Shown here: piece by piece, positions 54,383 through 61,931 of the stretch
How positions within the stretch are numbered: position 1 is the stretch's first letter
Layout: every line of letters starts with the position of its first letter
From: Rhodospirillaceae bacterium
GTDB lineage: Bacteria; Pseudomonadota; Alphaproteobacteria; CACIAM-22H2
DNA: 64,000 nucleotides
Assembly (NCBI GenBank): GCA_022843945.1
Contig: JALHMR010000017.1
Span: 47,651 to 111,650, forward strand
Direction of reading: 5' to 3'
Program-made: the position numbers and the translations under genes
The notes under the pieces: generated by a model
Databases searched by the model: none
The model's input: the letters and a program-made list of their open reading frames with translations, nothing else
Told to the model about the DNA's origin: nothing

Positions 54383-55597
54383 ATGCCGATCAGCACCACC
54401 TACACGCCCTACGGTCAGGGCTACGCTTCGGCGCTGTACAGCAACGGCGCCTCGACCGCCGTCACCACCGGCAGCGGCAGCACGGCCAAGCAGACCACGC
54501 TGGCCACCAAGCTGCGCGAGGAGGTGGCCGTCGAGGTGACGCTGTCGCCGTCGGCGCTGCAGGCGCTGGCCCAGCTCGCCACGGCCAACACCGAAAACAC
54601 CGAGACGGCCATCCTGGCGAAGCTCAGGACCGTGCTCGACGACATCTTCCTCGCCAGCACGAGGGAAGCGGCAACCGCCGGCAAGGTCCTGCCCAAGGAT
54701 GCCGCGCAGCTCAAGGCGCACAAGCAGGCCACCGATTTCCTCGCCGGCAAGGCTGACAATCCCTTCGCCGGCAAGGGCCAGGCGGATCTCGCCCTCGTGG
54801 TCGTCGACCCCGACGGCAAATACACGATCAACCAGCGCCGCGCGGCCTTTGCCGAGTTCGCCAGGCTCGACGGCGAGCGCCTCACCCAGGAACTCGAGCT
54901 CAGCGACGATGCGGCGCGTGCCGCGGCCGATGCCGAGGTTCCGCCCTCCGGCCTGGCGGTGCGTCTCGCCTCGGCGCAGAAGGCCACCAAGTATCTCAAG
55001 GACGAAGCCGAGAATCCTTTCGCCGGCAAGACGCGCGACGAGCTGACCGCCATCGTCAACAATGACAATGGCGACTACACGCGCAACGAGCGTGTCGCCG
55101 CCCTGGCCGAACGATCCCTCCTGGAGGACGCGGTGCGCAAGGGGCTGGCGGAGACGCCGGCCGATGCCGTGCGCCGTCAGGCCGACCGCGAGATGCCGGC
55201 GACGAGCGACCCGGCGCGCCGCGAGCGCGCGCGCCAGGCCATGCGCTTCACCTACGGGCTGAGCCCCAATCCCTTCGCCGGGCTGACGCGCGAGGAGCTG
55301 AACGCCATCGTCTACGACGAAGCCAAGACCTACACGCTCAACGAGCGGCGCGCCGCCTATGCCGAGCTCAGCGGCACCACGCCGCCCGGCGCCAAGGCGG
55401 CCCAGACGCTGTGGCCGTCGATGCCCGGCGGCATGAAGCAGTTCGATCCGTTCAGCACGGACGGCGCCTACAGCCTGCAGAACATGCGGCACATGATGAA
55501 CGCCCGGAACACCTCGACGCTGCTCGGCCTGATGAGCCAGCCGGCGGGCGGCGGCAGCGGCAAGAGTCCGAGCCTGCTCGGCATGCTCGGTAGCTAG
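54383..55597 (+). CDS. Protein with three exact-period 85-residue repeats, function unknown
   Basis: The 404-residue protein has a low-complexity Ser/Thr/Tyr N-terminus without a signal peptide, a helical region, and three repeat units whose NPFAG cores begin at residues 126, 211 and 296, exactly 85 apart. Each core reads roughly NPFAG, a K/T-R-x-E/D-L segment, (A/V)IV, D, (Y)T.NERRAA.AE; they diverge in the spacer parts, so the duplication is old. The tail is Gly/Met/Ser-rich. I do not recognise a named family. It stands alone between hairpins and the Coq4-like gene. Confidence 0.7.
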   Translation: MPISTTYTPYGQGYASALYSNGASTAVTTGSGSTAKQTTLATKLREEVAVEVTLSPSALQALAQLATANTENTETAILAKLRTVLDDIFLASTREAATAGKVLPKDAAQLKAHKQATDFLAGKADNPFAGKGQADLALVVVDPDGKYTINQRRAAFAEFARLDGERLTQELELSDDAARAAADAEVPPSGLAVRLASAQKATKYLKDEAENPFAGKTRDELTAIVNNDNGDYTRNERVAALAERSLLEDAVRKGLAETPADAVRRQADREMPATSDPARRERARQAMRFTYGLSPNPFAGLTREELNAIVYDEAKTYTLNERRAAYAELSGTTPPGAKAAQTLWPSMPGGMKQFDPFSTDGAYSLQNMRHMMNARNTSTLLGLMSQPAGGGSGKSPSLLGMLGS

Positions 55598-55640
55598 GGC
55601 GCACTTGCCGCGAGCCCGGACCTTGCGTTAGAGGTCCCGG

Positions 55641-56618
55641 ATGAACGCCCTTCTTCCCGACGCCACGCCGGCGCAGAGCCGCGCCATCCTCGGCGCCATG
55701 CGTGCCGTGGCCGAGACCGGCGGCCCGGCGAGCGCCGCCGACCACCGCACCCTGGCCAGCGCCGACCGCTTCGTCTTCGGGCATCGGCCGCCGGTTGCCT
55801 TCGAGGCGCTGCCGGCGGTGACGCCGGCGGAGCTGGCCTCGGCCCTGGCGGGGTCGGCCCTCGCCGAGGAGGCGATGAAGTTCCTCGCCGTGATGGCGCT
55901 GGTCGATGCCCGGCTCGACCGCGCCAAGATCGCGCGGGTGACGGACTATGCCGCGACGCTGGGCGTGCAGGCGCATTTCCTCGACCAGATCACCGAAGCC
56001 GCCCAGGACCGCCTGCAGGAAGTCCTGGCCGACATGACCCGCTGCAACATGGAAAGCATCACCGGCAGGCCGTGGGCCGGCGGCGACGTCAATCGCTGGC
56101 TGCTGCCCTATGCCGGCGGCCAGGAGGATGCGGCCCTTGCCGCGCGCTTCGCCGCGCTCGAACACTATCCGGCGGAGAGCTTCGGTCACGCCTTCTGGGC
56201 GCATTTCAAGCGCAATGCCTATGCCTTTCCCGGCGCGGCGGCGGGGCTCAACCAGGCGTTCTCGGTGCCGCACGACACCGTGCACGTGCTGACCGGCTTC
56301 GACACCTCGCCGCGTGGGGAGATCCTGGTCTCGACGTTCACCGCGGCGATGCACCCGCGCTGGCCGATGGCCGGCCACGTGCTGCCGGTGATTTTCAGCT
56401 GGCACCTGCAAATGGAGATCAACCCGGTGGCCAAGAGCTCGGCCGGGGCCCTCGACCCCGACATGTTCTGGGAAGCCTGGGCCGCCGGGGCGGCCGCGAC
56501 GGTTGACACCTTCGCGCCGGAATTCGACTTCTGGATCCATGCCGAGACCCCGCTAGCCGCCCTGCGCCAGCGCTGGTCGATCCCCGCCGAGGGTATCGAC
56601 CGACCGGCGGCGGCATGA
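55641..56618 (+). CDS. Coq4-like protein with N-terminal helical domain
   Basis: The 325-residue protein carries HDTVH at residues 211-215 followed after 11 residues by Glu227, the HDxxHx11E metal motif of Coq4 ubiquinone-biosynthesis proteins, within [22 protein letters not shown]. The C-terminus ([19 protein letters not shown]...LRQRWSIP) fits the Coq4 end. Residues 1-135 form an additional helical domain ([26 protein letters not shown]) reminiscent of TerB-like folds. Role in quinone metabolism is inference; Coq4 was recently tied to ring C1 decarboxylation/hydroxylation. kdsA begins 13 bp downstream. Confidence 0.72.
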   Translation: MNALLPDATPAQSRAILGAMRAVAETGGPASAADHRTLASADRFVFGHRPPVAFEALPAVTPAELASALAGSALAEEAMKFLAVMALVDARLDRAKIARVTDYAATLGVQAHFLDQITEAAQDRLQEVLADMTRCNMESITGRPWAGGDVNRWLLPYAGGQEDAALAARFAALEHYPAESFGHAFWAHFKRNAYAFPGAAAGLNQAFSVPHDTVHVLTGFDTSPRGEILVSTFTAAMHPRWPMAGHVLPVIFSWHLQMEINPVAKSSAGALDPDMFWEAWAAGAAATVDTFAPEFDFWIHAETPLAALRQRWSIPAEGIDRPAAA

Positions 56619-56631
56619 CATTGTCCCGCCC

Positions 56632-57477
56632 ATGACCAACGCCCGCACCGTTCATATCGGCAACCTCTCCATCGCCAACGACAGGCCGGTGGCGCTGATC
56701 GCCGGCCCCTGCCAGCTCGAAAGCCGCGAGCACGCGCTCGAGGTCAGCCACGCCCTGGTCGAGATGTGCGGCAAGCTCGGTATGGCGCTGATCTACAAGA
56801 CCAGCTTCGACAAGGCCAACCGCACCTCGGTCAGCGCGGCGCGCGGCCTGGGCCTGGAGAAGAGCCTGCCGATCCTCGCCGAGGTGCGCGAGAAATGGGG
56901 CTGCCCGGTGCTCACCGACGTCCACGAGAGCGACCAGTGCGCGCCGGTCGCCGAGCATGTCGACGTGCTGCAGATCCCGGCCTATCTCTGCCGCCAGACC
57001 GACCTGCTGCTCGCCGCTGGCAATACGGGCCGGGCGGTCAACGTCAAGAAGGGCCAGTTCCTCGCGCCGTGGGACATGAAGAACGTCGCGGCCAAGATCG
57101 CCAGCACCGGCAACGAAAAGATCCTGCTGACCGAGCGCGGCGCCTCGTTCGGCTACAACACGCTGGTCAGCGACATGCGCGCCCTGCCGATCATGGCCGA
57201 GACCGGCTACCCGGTGGTCATCGACGCGACGCACTCGGTGCAGCAGCCGGGCGGGCAGGGCGCCTCGACGGGCGGCGACCGGCGCATGGTGCCGGTGATC
57301 GCCCGCGCCGCCGTCGCCGTCGGCGTCGCCGCGATGTTCATGGAGACGCATCCCGACCCCGACAAGGCGCCGTCGGACGGCCCCAACATGGTGCGGCTCA
57401 AGGACATGCCGGCCCTGCTTCAGCAGCTCCAGGAATTCGACCGCCTAGCCAAAATGGCGCCGATTTCCCTGTCTTAA
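56632..57477 (+). CDS. kdsA: 2-dehydro-3-deoxyphosphooctonate aldolase (KDO-8-phosphate synthase)
   Basis: The 281-residue enzyme condenses PEP and arabinose 5-phosphate to KDO-8-P for the LPS inner core. Motifs: [71 protein letters not shown]. The Cys-containing QIPAYLCRQ and the family pattern should allow classing as metal-dependent or independent, but I do not assign it. It serves the lipid A pathway encoded at 15.6-20 kb. Confidence 0.97.
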   Translation: MTNARTVHIGNLSIANDRPVALIAGPCQLESREHALEVSHALVEMCGKLGMALIYKTSFDKANRTSVSAARGLGLEKSLPILAEVREKWGCPVLTDVHESDQCAPVAEHVDVLQIPAYLCRQTDLLLAAGNTGRAVNVKKGQFLAPWDMKNVAAKIASTGNEKILLTERGASFGYNTLVSDMRALPIMAETGYPVVIDATHSVQQPGGQGASTGGDRRMVPVIARAAVAVGVAAMFMETHPDPDKAPSDGPNMVRLKDMPALLQQLQEFDRLAKMAPISLS

Positions 57478-57504
57478 GTCCGGGGTCGCTTGCCTCCCGG
57501 TGAC

Positions 57505-57528
57505 CGTTATTTTAAGCTTAAAATAACG
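57505..57528. promoter_or_regulatory. 24-bp perfect palindrome before the TRAP operon
   Basis: A 24-bp sequence is perfectly self-complementary (left half CGTTATTTTAAG), AT-rich inside GC-rich DNA, and ends 1 bp before the GGGAGG ribosome site of the first binding-protein gene. There is no loop and no T-run, so a dimeric-repressor operator is more likely than a terminator for kdsA. Confidence 0.7.
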
Positions 57529-57540
57529 AGGGAGGCTCAC

Positions 57541-58506
57541 ATGAAGATTGGTCGGTTGGTAGCCGCGGCGGTTGCCGTGGCAACGTTCAGCGTTTCGTCC
57601 GTCCTTGCCCAGGAAGTGACCCTGCGCGCCGTCTCGTCCTTCGCCGAGGGCACGGAGTTCTCCAAGAACTTCGAGCGCTTCATCGAGAAGGTGAATGCCG
57701 ACGGCAAGGGCGTGGTGCAGATCAACTACATCGGCGGCCCGCGCGCCATCCCGCCCTTCGAGGTCGGCAACGCCATCCGCACCAAGGTAGTCGATATCGC
57801 CAACGTGACCGGCGCCTTCTACACCAACCTGATGCCCGAGGCCGACGGCTTCAAGCTGATCGCCAAGCCGATGAGCGCCCAGCGCGCCGACGGCACCTGG
57901 GCCTTCGTCAATGAGCTGCACAACCAGAAGCTCAACTCGTATTTCCTGGCGCGGCAGTTCCACAACGTGCCGTTCCACATCTATCTCAACAAGAAGATCG
58001 AGAAGATGGACTTCACCGGGCTCAAGATCCGCGTGACGCCGGTCTATAAGGACATCGTCGAGGCCATGGGCGGCACGGCGATCACCACCGCGCCCGGCGA
58101 GGTCTACACCGCGCTCGAGCGCGGCGTGGTCGACGGCTACGGCTGGCCGGTGACCGGCATTTTCGATCTCGGCTGGGACAAGGTGACCAAGTTCCGCCTT
58201 GAGCCGGCTTTCTACTCGGTCGAGGTCAACGTGCTGGTCAATCTCGACACCTGGAAAGCGCTTGGCGACCGCCAGAAGAAGCTGCTGAGCGACACGGCAG
58301 TCTGGCTCGAAGGGCTCGACAGCGAGAAGGTCGCGGCCATAGCCGCCGAGCGCCAGCGCCACACGGCTGCCGGCATCCAGGCGATCGACTTCGGCGCCGC
58401 CGTCTCGCAGGACTTCCTCAAGAAGGCCAACGAGGTGGCGTGGGCGAGCGTGATCCGGCGTGCGCCGGAGAGCGGCGCGAAGCTGCGGCAGCTGGCCGGC
58501 AACTGA
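57541..58506 (+). CDS. TRAP transporter substrate-binding protein (DctP family), copy 1
   Basis: The 321-residue periplasmic protein has a signal peptide (residues 1-23, cleavage VLA-Q) and the two-lobed DctP fold with FEVGNAIRTKVVDIAN, MDFTGLKIRVTP, GGTAITTAPGEVYTALERGVVDG and WDKVTKFRLEPAFYS. GGGAGG precedes the ATG. It is a close paralogue of the next gene (about three quarters identical by eye). Ligand is unknown; TRAP systems usually import organic acids. It heads an operon with two binding proteins and both membrane subunits. Confidence 0.93.
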   Translation: MKIGRLVAAAVAVATFSVSSVLAQEVTLRAVSSFAEGTEFSKNFERFIEKVNADGKGVVQINYIGGPRAIPPFEVGNAIRTKVVDIANVTGAFYTNLMPEADGFKLIAKPMSAQRADGTWAFVNELHNQKLNSYFLARQFHNVPFHIYLNKKIEKMDFTGLKIRVTPVYKDIVEAMGGTAITTAPGEVYTALERGVVDGYGWPVTGIFDLGWDKVTKFRLEPAFYSVEVNVLVNLDTWKALGDRQKKLLSDTAVWLEGLDSEKVAAIAAERQRHTAAGIQAIDFGAAVSQDFLKKANEVAWASVIRRAPESGAKLRQLAGN

Positions 58507-58527
58507 TCTGAACAGGGGAGAGCAGTC

Positions 58528-59484
58528 ATGATGATCCGGACCCTACTGACGGCGGCTGTCGTCGTCGTCGCCACCGGCGCCTCGGCGCAGGAAGTCACGC
58601 TGCGCGCGGTTTCGGCCTTCCAGGAGAACACGCAGTTCTCCAAGAATTTCGAGCGCTTCATCCAGAAGGTGAACGCCGAGAACAAGGGCGTGGTGCAGAT
58701 CAACTATATCGGCGGGCCGCGCGCCGTGCCGGTGTTCGAGCAGGGCAATGCCATCCGCACGCGCGTCGTCGACATGGCCAATGTTGCCGGTGCCTTCTAC
58801 ACCAACCTGATGCCCGAAGCCGATGCGATGAAGCTGTTCGACAAGCCGATGACGGCGCAGCGCGCCAACGGCAGCTGGGAGTTCCTCAACCAGCTCCACC
58901 AGCAGAAGATGAACTCGTGGTACCTGGCGCGCCAGGCGCACAACGTGCCGTTCCACATCTATCTCAATAAGAAGATCGACAAGCTCGACTTCACCGGCCT
59001 CAAGCTGCGCTCGACCCCGCTCTACAAGGACGTGGTCGACTCCCTCGGCGGCACGGGCGTCACGACCGCACCCGGCGAGGTCTACACGGCGCTCGAGCGC
59101 GGCGTGGTCGACGGCTACGGCTGGCCGACGCAAGGCATCTTCGATCTCGGCTGGGACAAGGTGACCAAGTTCCGCCTCGAGCCGTCCTTCTACTCGGCCG
59201 AGGTCAACGTGCTGGTCAACATGGACGCCTGGAAGTCCCTCAACGACCGCCAGAAGAAGGTGCTGAGCGACGCGGCCGCCTGGCTCGAGGGCCTCGACGC
59301 CGAGAACGTGGCGATCAACGCCGCCGAGAAGGACCGCCAGGCCAAGGCCGGCATCCAGGCCATCGACTTCGGCCCGGCCGAGTCCAAGCGCTTCACCGAG
59401 ACGGCCTACAACGCGGCCTGGAAGACGATCATCTCGCGGGCCCCCGAGAACGGCCCGAAGCTGCGCCAGCTCGCGGGGAACTAA
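58528..59484 (+). CDS. TRAP transporter substrate-binding protein (DctP family), copy 2
   Basis: The 318-residue protein has a shorter signal peptide (about 1-19, cleavage ASA-Q) and aligns end to end with copy 1 without gaps in the mature part; differences cluster around ligand-side segments (VTPVYKDIVEAMGGTAIT versus STPLYKDVVDSLGGTGVT; GWPVTGIF versus GWPTQGIF). GGGGAGAG precedes the ATG 21 bp after copy 1. A tandem duplication with possible change of ligand is the simplest reading. Confidence 0.93.
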   Translation: MMIRTLLTAAVVVVATGASAQEVTLRAVSAFQENTQFSKNFERFIQKVNAENKGVVQINYIGGPRAVPVFEQGNAIRTRVVDMANVAGAFYTNLMPEADAMKLFDKPMTAQRANGSWEFLNQLHQQKMNSWYLARQAHNVPFHIYLNKKIDKLDFTGLKLRSTPLYKDVVDSLGGTGVTTAPGEVYTALERGVVDGYGWPTQGIFDLGWDKVTKFRLEPSFYSAEVNVLVNMDAWKSLNDRQKKVLSDAAAWLEGLDAENVAINAAEKDRQAKAGIQAIDFGPAESKRFTETAYNAAWKTIISRAPENGPKLRQLAGN

Positions 59485-59508
59485 ACAACGTAAGACCGCG
59501 CGAATGTC

Positions 59509-59611
59509 ACCCCCCACCCTAACCCTCCCCCGCAAGGGGGGAGGGGATAAGAGGGAGCGCGCTTTTCTTTTTTTCTCCCTCCCCCTTGATGGGGGAGGGT
59601 GGGGTTGGGGT
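59509..59611. repeat. Intergenic double-hairpin inverted-repeat element
   Basis: Two identical 9-bp stems, CCCTCCCCC/GGGGGAGGG, at 59523-59545 and 59577-59599, are joined by a T-rich stretch, and the outer flanks (CACCCCCCACCC and GGGTGGGGTTGGGGTG) also pair. This is the style of palindromic repeat scattered between genes in many alphaproteobacterial genomes. It ends 8 nt before the dctQ start, so its G-run doubles as the only ribosome site. Confidence 0.8.
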
Positions 59612-59619
59612 GCTCTTCG

Positions 59620-60135
59620 ATGAAGACACTCTCTGGCGCGTATGAGCGGCTGCTGAACGGCCTCGCCGCGCTGGCGGCGCTGACCCTGCTCGGGGCGGTG
59701 CTGCTGGTCACGGCGGATATCATTCTCCGCAATTTGACTCGCGTAGGCTTTCCCTGGGCCAACGAGGTTTCGGAATACGCGCTGTTCGGCATCACCGTGC
59801 TGACGGCCCCCTGGCTGCTGCGCCGCGGCCAGCATATCCGGCTCGACCTGCTGCTGGTGGCCCTGCCGGCGCGCCTGGCCTGGCTCATCGAGATCGTCGC
59901 CGACCTGATCGGTTTCGCCACCTGCGTCGTCCTGGTCCGCTACAGCCTGATCATGACCTGGGACAGCGCGCGGCTCGGCTCGATCACCATCAAGAATCTG
60001 GTCTTTCCGGAATGGTGGACGCTGGCCCCGCTGCCGGTCTGCTTCATCCTGCTCGCCATCGAGTTCGTCTTCCGCTTCCACCGGCTGCTGACCGGCGAGA
60101 AGGGCCGGCGGCGCGAAGCCACGTCCGTCGCCTGA
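59620..60135 (+). CDS. dctQ: TRAP transporter small permease (DctQ family)
   Basis: The 171-residue membrane protein has four transmembrane helices (about 15-35, 48-68, 87-107, 130-152) and the DctQ pattern LVTADIILRN...PWANEVSEYALFGITVLTAPWLLRRGQHIRLDLL. I use the ATG at 59620; an in-frame upstream start lies inside the repeat element. It pairs with DctM to form the membrane part of the transporter. Confidence 0.92.
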   Translation: MKTLSGAYERLLNGLAALAALTLLGAVLLVTADIILRNLTRVGFPWANEVSEYALFGITVLTAPWLLRRGQHIRLDLLLVALPARLAWLIEIVADLIGFATCVVLVRYSLIMTWDSARLGSITIKNLVFPEWWTLAPLPVCFILLAIEFVFRFHRLLTGEKGRRREATSVA

Positions 60136-60152
60136 GTGGGGTCGCCTGAGCC

Positions 60153-61478
60153 ATGATGTTCTGGGGGCATGCCAGCTTGCTGCTCTTCGGCAGCCTCGTG
60201 GTGCTGATGGCGCTCGGCCTGCCGGTCGCCTTCGCCTTCCTCGCCATCAATATCATCGGCGCGATCTTCTTCCTCGGCGGCGAGCCGGGCCTGGCGCAGC
60301 TCGCCCGCAACGCCGTGCAGTCGGTGACCAGCTTCTCGCTGACGCCGATCCCGTTCTTCATCCTGATGGGCGAGGTGCTGTTCCACACCGGCCTGGCGCT
60401 CAAGGCGATCGACGCCATCGCGCTGCTCATCCGCCGCGTGCCGGGGCGCCTGGCGGTGATCGCCATCGTCGCCGGCACGATCTTCTCGGCCATCTCCGGC
60501 TCGACCATCGCCACCACGGCGCTGCTCGGCAGCCTGATGCTGCCCACCATGCTGCAGCGCGGCTACGACAGGAAGATGGCCATGGGCCCGATCATGGGCA
60601 TCGGCGGCGTGGACATGCTGATCCCGCCCTCGGCTTTAGCCGTGCTGCTCGGCAGCCTGGCCAGCATCTCGATCTCCGGTCTATTGATCGGCGGCATCGT
60701 GCCGGGCCTGATCCTGAGCGTGATCTTCGTCGGCTACATCATCCTGCGCGCCTCGCTCAACCCGGCGCTGGCGCCGGATATCGTCGACGAGGGCGGCGAA
60801 CAGGGCTGGGCCCGCATGCTGCCGTTCGTCACCCACGTGCTGCCGCTGCTGCTGATCTTCGGCGTGGTCATCGGCGCGATGACCGGCGGCTGGGCGACGC
60901 CGACCGAGGCCGCGGCGCTGGGCGCCACGGGCACCATCGCGGCTGCCATCCTCTACGGGACGCTCACGTCCGCGAACCTGATGAAGGCGCTGACCGGGAC
61001 GGTCGCGGTCTCCGGCACGGTGCTCTTCATCATCGTCGGCGCCACCACGTTTGCCCAGGTGCTGAGCTTCTCGGGCGCCACCAACGGCATCGTCACCCTG
61101 GTCCAGGCGCAAGGCCTGTCCACCATGACCATCATCGTGGGCATGATGCTGATCCTGCTGTTCCTCGGCTGCTTCGTCGACCAGGTCAGCATGATGCTGA
61201 TCACGCTGCCCTTCTTCATGCCGCTGGTGCAGCGCCTGGGCATCGATCCGGTCTGGTTCGGCGTGTTGTTCCTGATCTGCATGCAGCTCGGCCTGCTGAC
61301 GCCGCCCTTCGGCCTGCTGCTCTTCACCATGAAGGGCGTGGCGCCGCCCGAGATCGAGCTCTCGGACGTCTTCCGCGCCGCCATGCCCTATGTCTGGTTC
61401 AGCGTCGCTGTCTTGCTGGCGGTGCTGTTCGTGCCGGGCCTCGCGACCTGGCTGCCCTCGGTCATGCTATCGCGCTAG
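60153..61478 (+). CDS. dctM: TRAP transporter large permease (DctM family)
   Basis: The 441-residue protein has about twelve hydrophobic segments and the DctM signatures LPVAFAFLAINIIGAIFFLGG, PIPFFILMGEVLFHTG, AISGSTIATTALLGSLMLPTM, GGWATPTEAAALG and LLTPPFGLLLFTMKG. It is the ion-coupled translocation subunit. It follows dctQ by 17 bp and is the last gene of the transporter. Confidence 0.95.
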   Translation: MMFWGHASLLLFGSLVVLMALGLPVAFAFLAINIIGAIFFLGGEPGLAQLARNAVQSVTSFSLTPIPFFILMGEVLFHTGLALKAIDAIALLIRRVPGRLAVIAIVAGTIFSAISGSTIATTALLGSLMLPTMLQRGYDRKMAMGPIMGIGGVDMLIPPSALAVLLGSLASISISGLLIGGIVPGLILSVIFVGYIILRASLNPALAPDIVDEGGEQGWARMLPFVTHVLPLLLIFGVVIGAMTGGWATPTEAAALGATGTIAAAILYGTLTSANLMKALTGTVAVSGTVLFIIVGATTFAQVLSFSGATNGIVTLVQAQGLSTMTIIVGMMLILLFLGCFVDQVSMMLITLPFFMPLVQRLGIDPVWFGVLFLICMQLGLLTPPFGLLLFTMKGVAPPEIELSDVFRAAMPYVWFSVAVLLAVLFVPGLATWLPSVMLSR

Positions 61479-61487
61479 AATCGCCCG

Positions 61488-61931
61488 ATGAGCACTGATC
61501 AAGGCGCTCCGCCCAAGAGCGGCTGGCTCCGGATGATGACGGAGCTTCACGTCAACGACCTCGACGCCAGCCTGGCGTTCTGGCGCGGCCTGCTGGGCTT
61601 CGGCATCGCCTATGAGCGGCCGGAGGGGCGCTTCGTCTATCTGGAGCATCCGCAGGGCCACCAGATCATGCTTTGCCAGCGGCACGGTCGTTTCGAGACC
61701 GGACCGATGAAGTCGCCGTTGGGCTAGGGGGCGATGTTCCAGCTCTATTTCGACCGGCTGGAGCCGGTGCTGGCCGCGCTGCACGCGCGGAACTGGCCGC
61801 TCTATCTCGAGCCGCGCGAGGTCTGGCGTCAGGTCGGCAGTGAAGACTACGGCCAGCGTGAGGTCTTCGTGCAGGATCCGGACGGTTACCTGTTGATGCT
61901 CGCGGAGCACCTTGGTATCCGGCCGCGTTAG
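61488..61931 (+). pseudogene. VOC (glyoxalase/bleomycin-resistance-like) gene interrupted by an in-frame amber codon
   Basis: One reading frame spans 148 codons and encodes a two-module VOC protein, but a TAG at 61725-61727 splits it after residue 79. Module 1 reads MMTELHVNDLDASLAFWRGLLGFGIAYERPEGRFVYLEHPQGHQIMLCQ in family position and module 2 reads QLYFDRLEPVLAALHARNWPLY...REVFVQDPDGYLLMLAEHLG, both well kept. A single C-to-T change (CAG to TAG) would explain the stop. It may be a fresh pseudogene, a readthrough gene, or a gene now made as two chains. It starts 9 bp after dctM and its end overlaps the convergent iorB by 4 bp. Confidence 0.75.
61734..61931 (+). CDS. Possible separate second VOC module
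   Basis: An ATG 6 bp after the amber stop is preceded by GGGGG at 4 nt or less, so ribosomes ending module 1 could restart here and make the 65-residue second module on its own. The break falls at the boundary between the two beta-alpha-beta-beta-beta modules, so the two chains could in principle assemble. No evidence of expression is available. Confidence 0.4.
   Translation: MFQLYFDRLEPVLAALHARNWPLYLEPREVWRQVGSEDYGQREVFVQDPDGYLLMLAEHLGIRPR

Noticed and set aside
57505..57528. Rho-independent terminator of kdsA
   Set aside because: The palindrome has no loop, an AT-rich stem and no T-run after it; an operator fits better.
59509..59611. CRISPR-like repeat
   Set aside because: Only two hairpin units, no spacers of regular length and no cas genes; it is a palindromic intergenic element.
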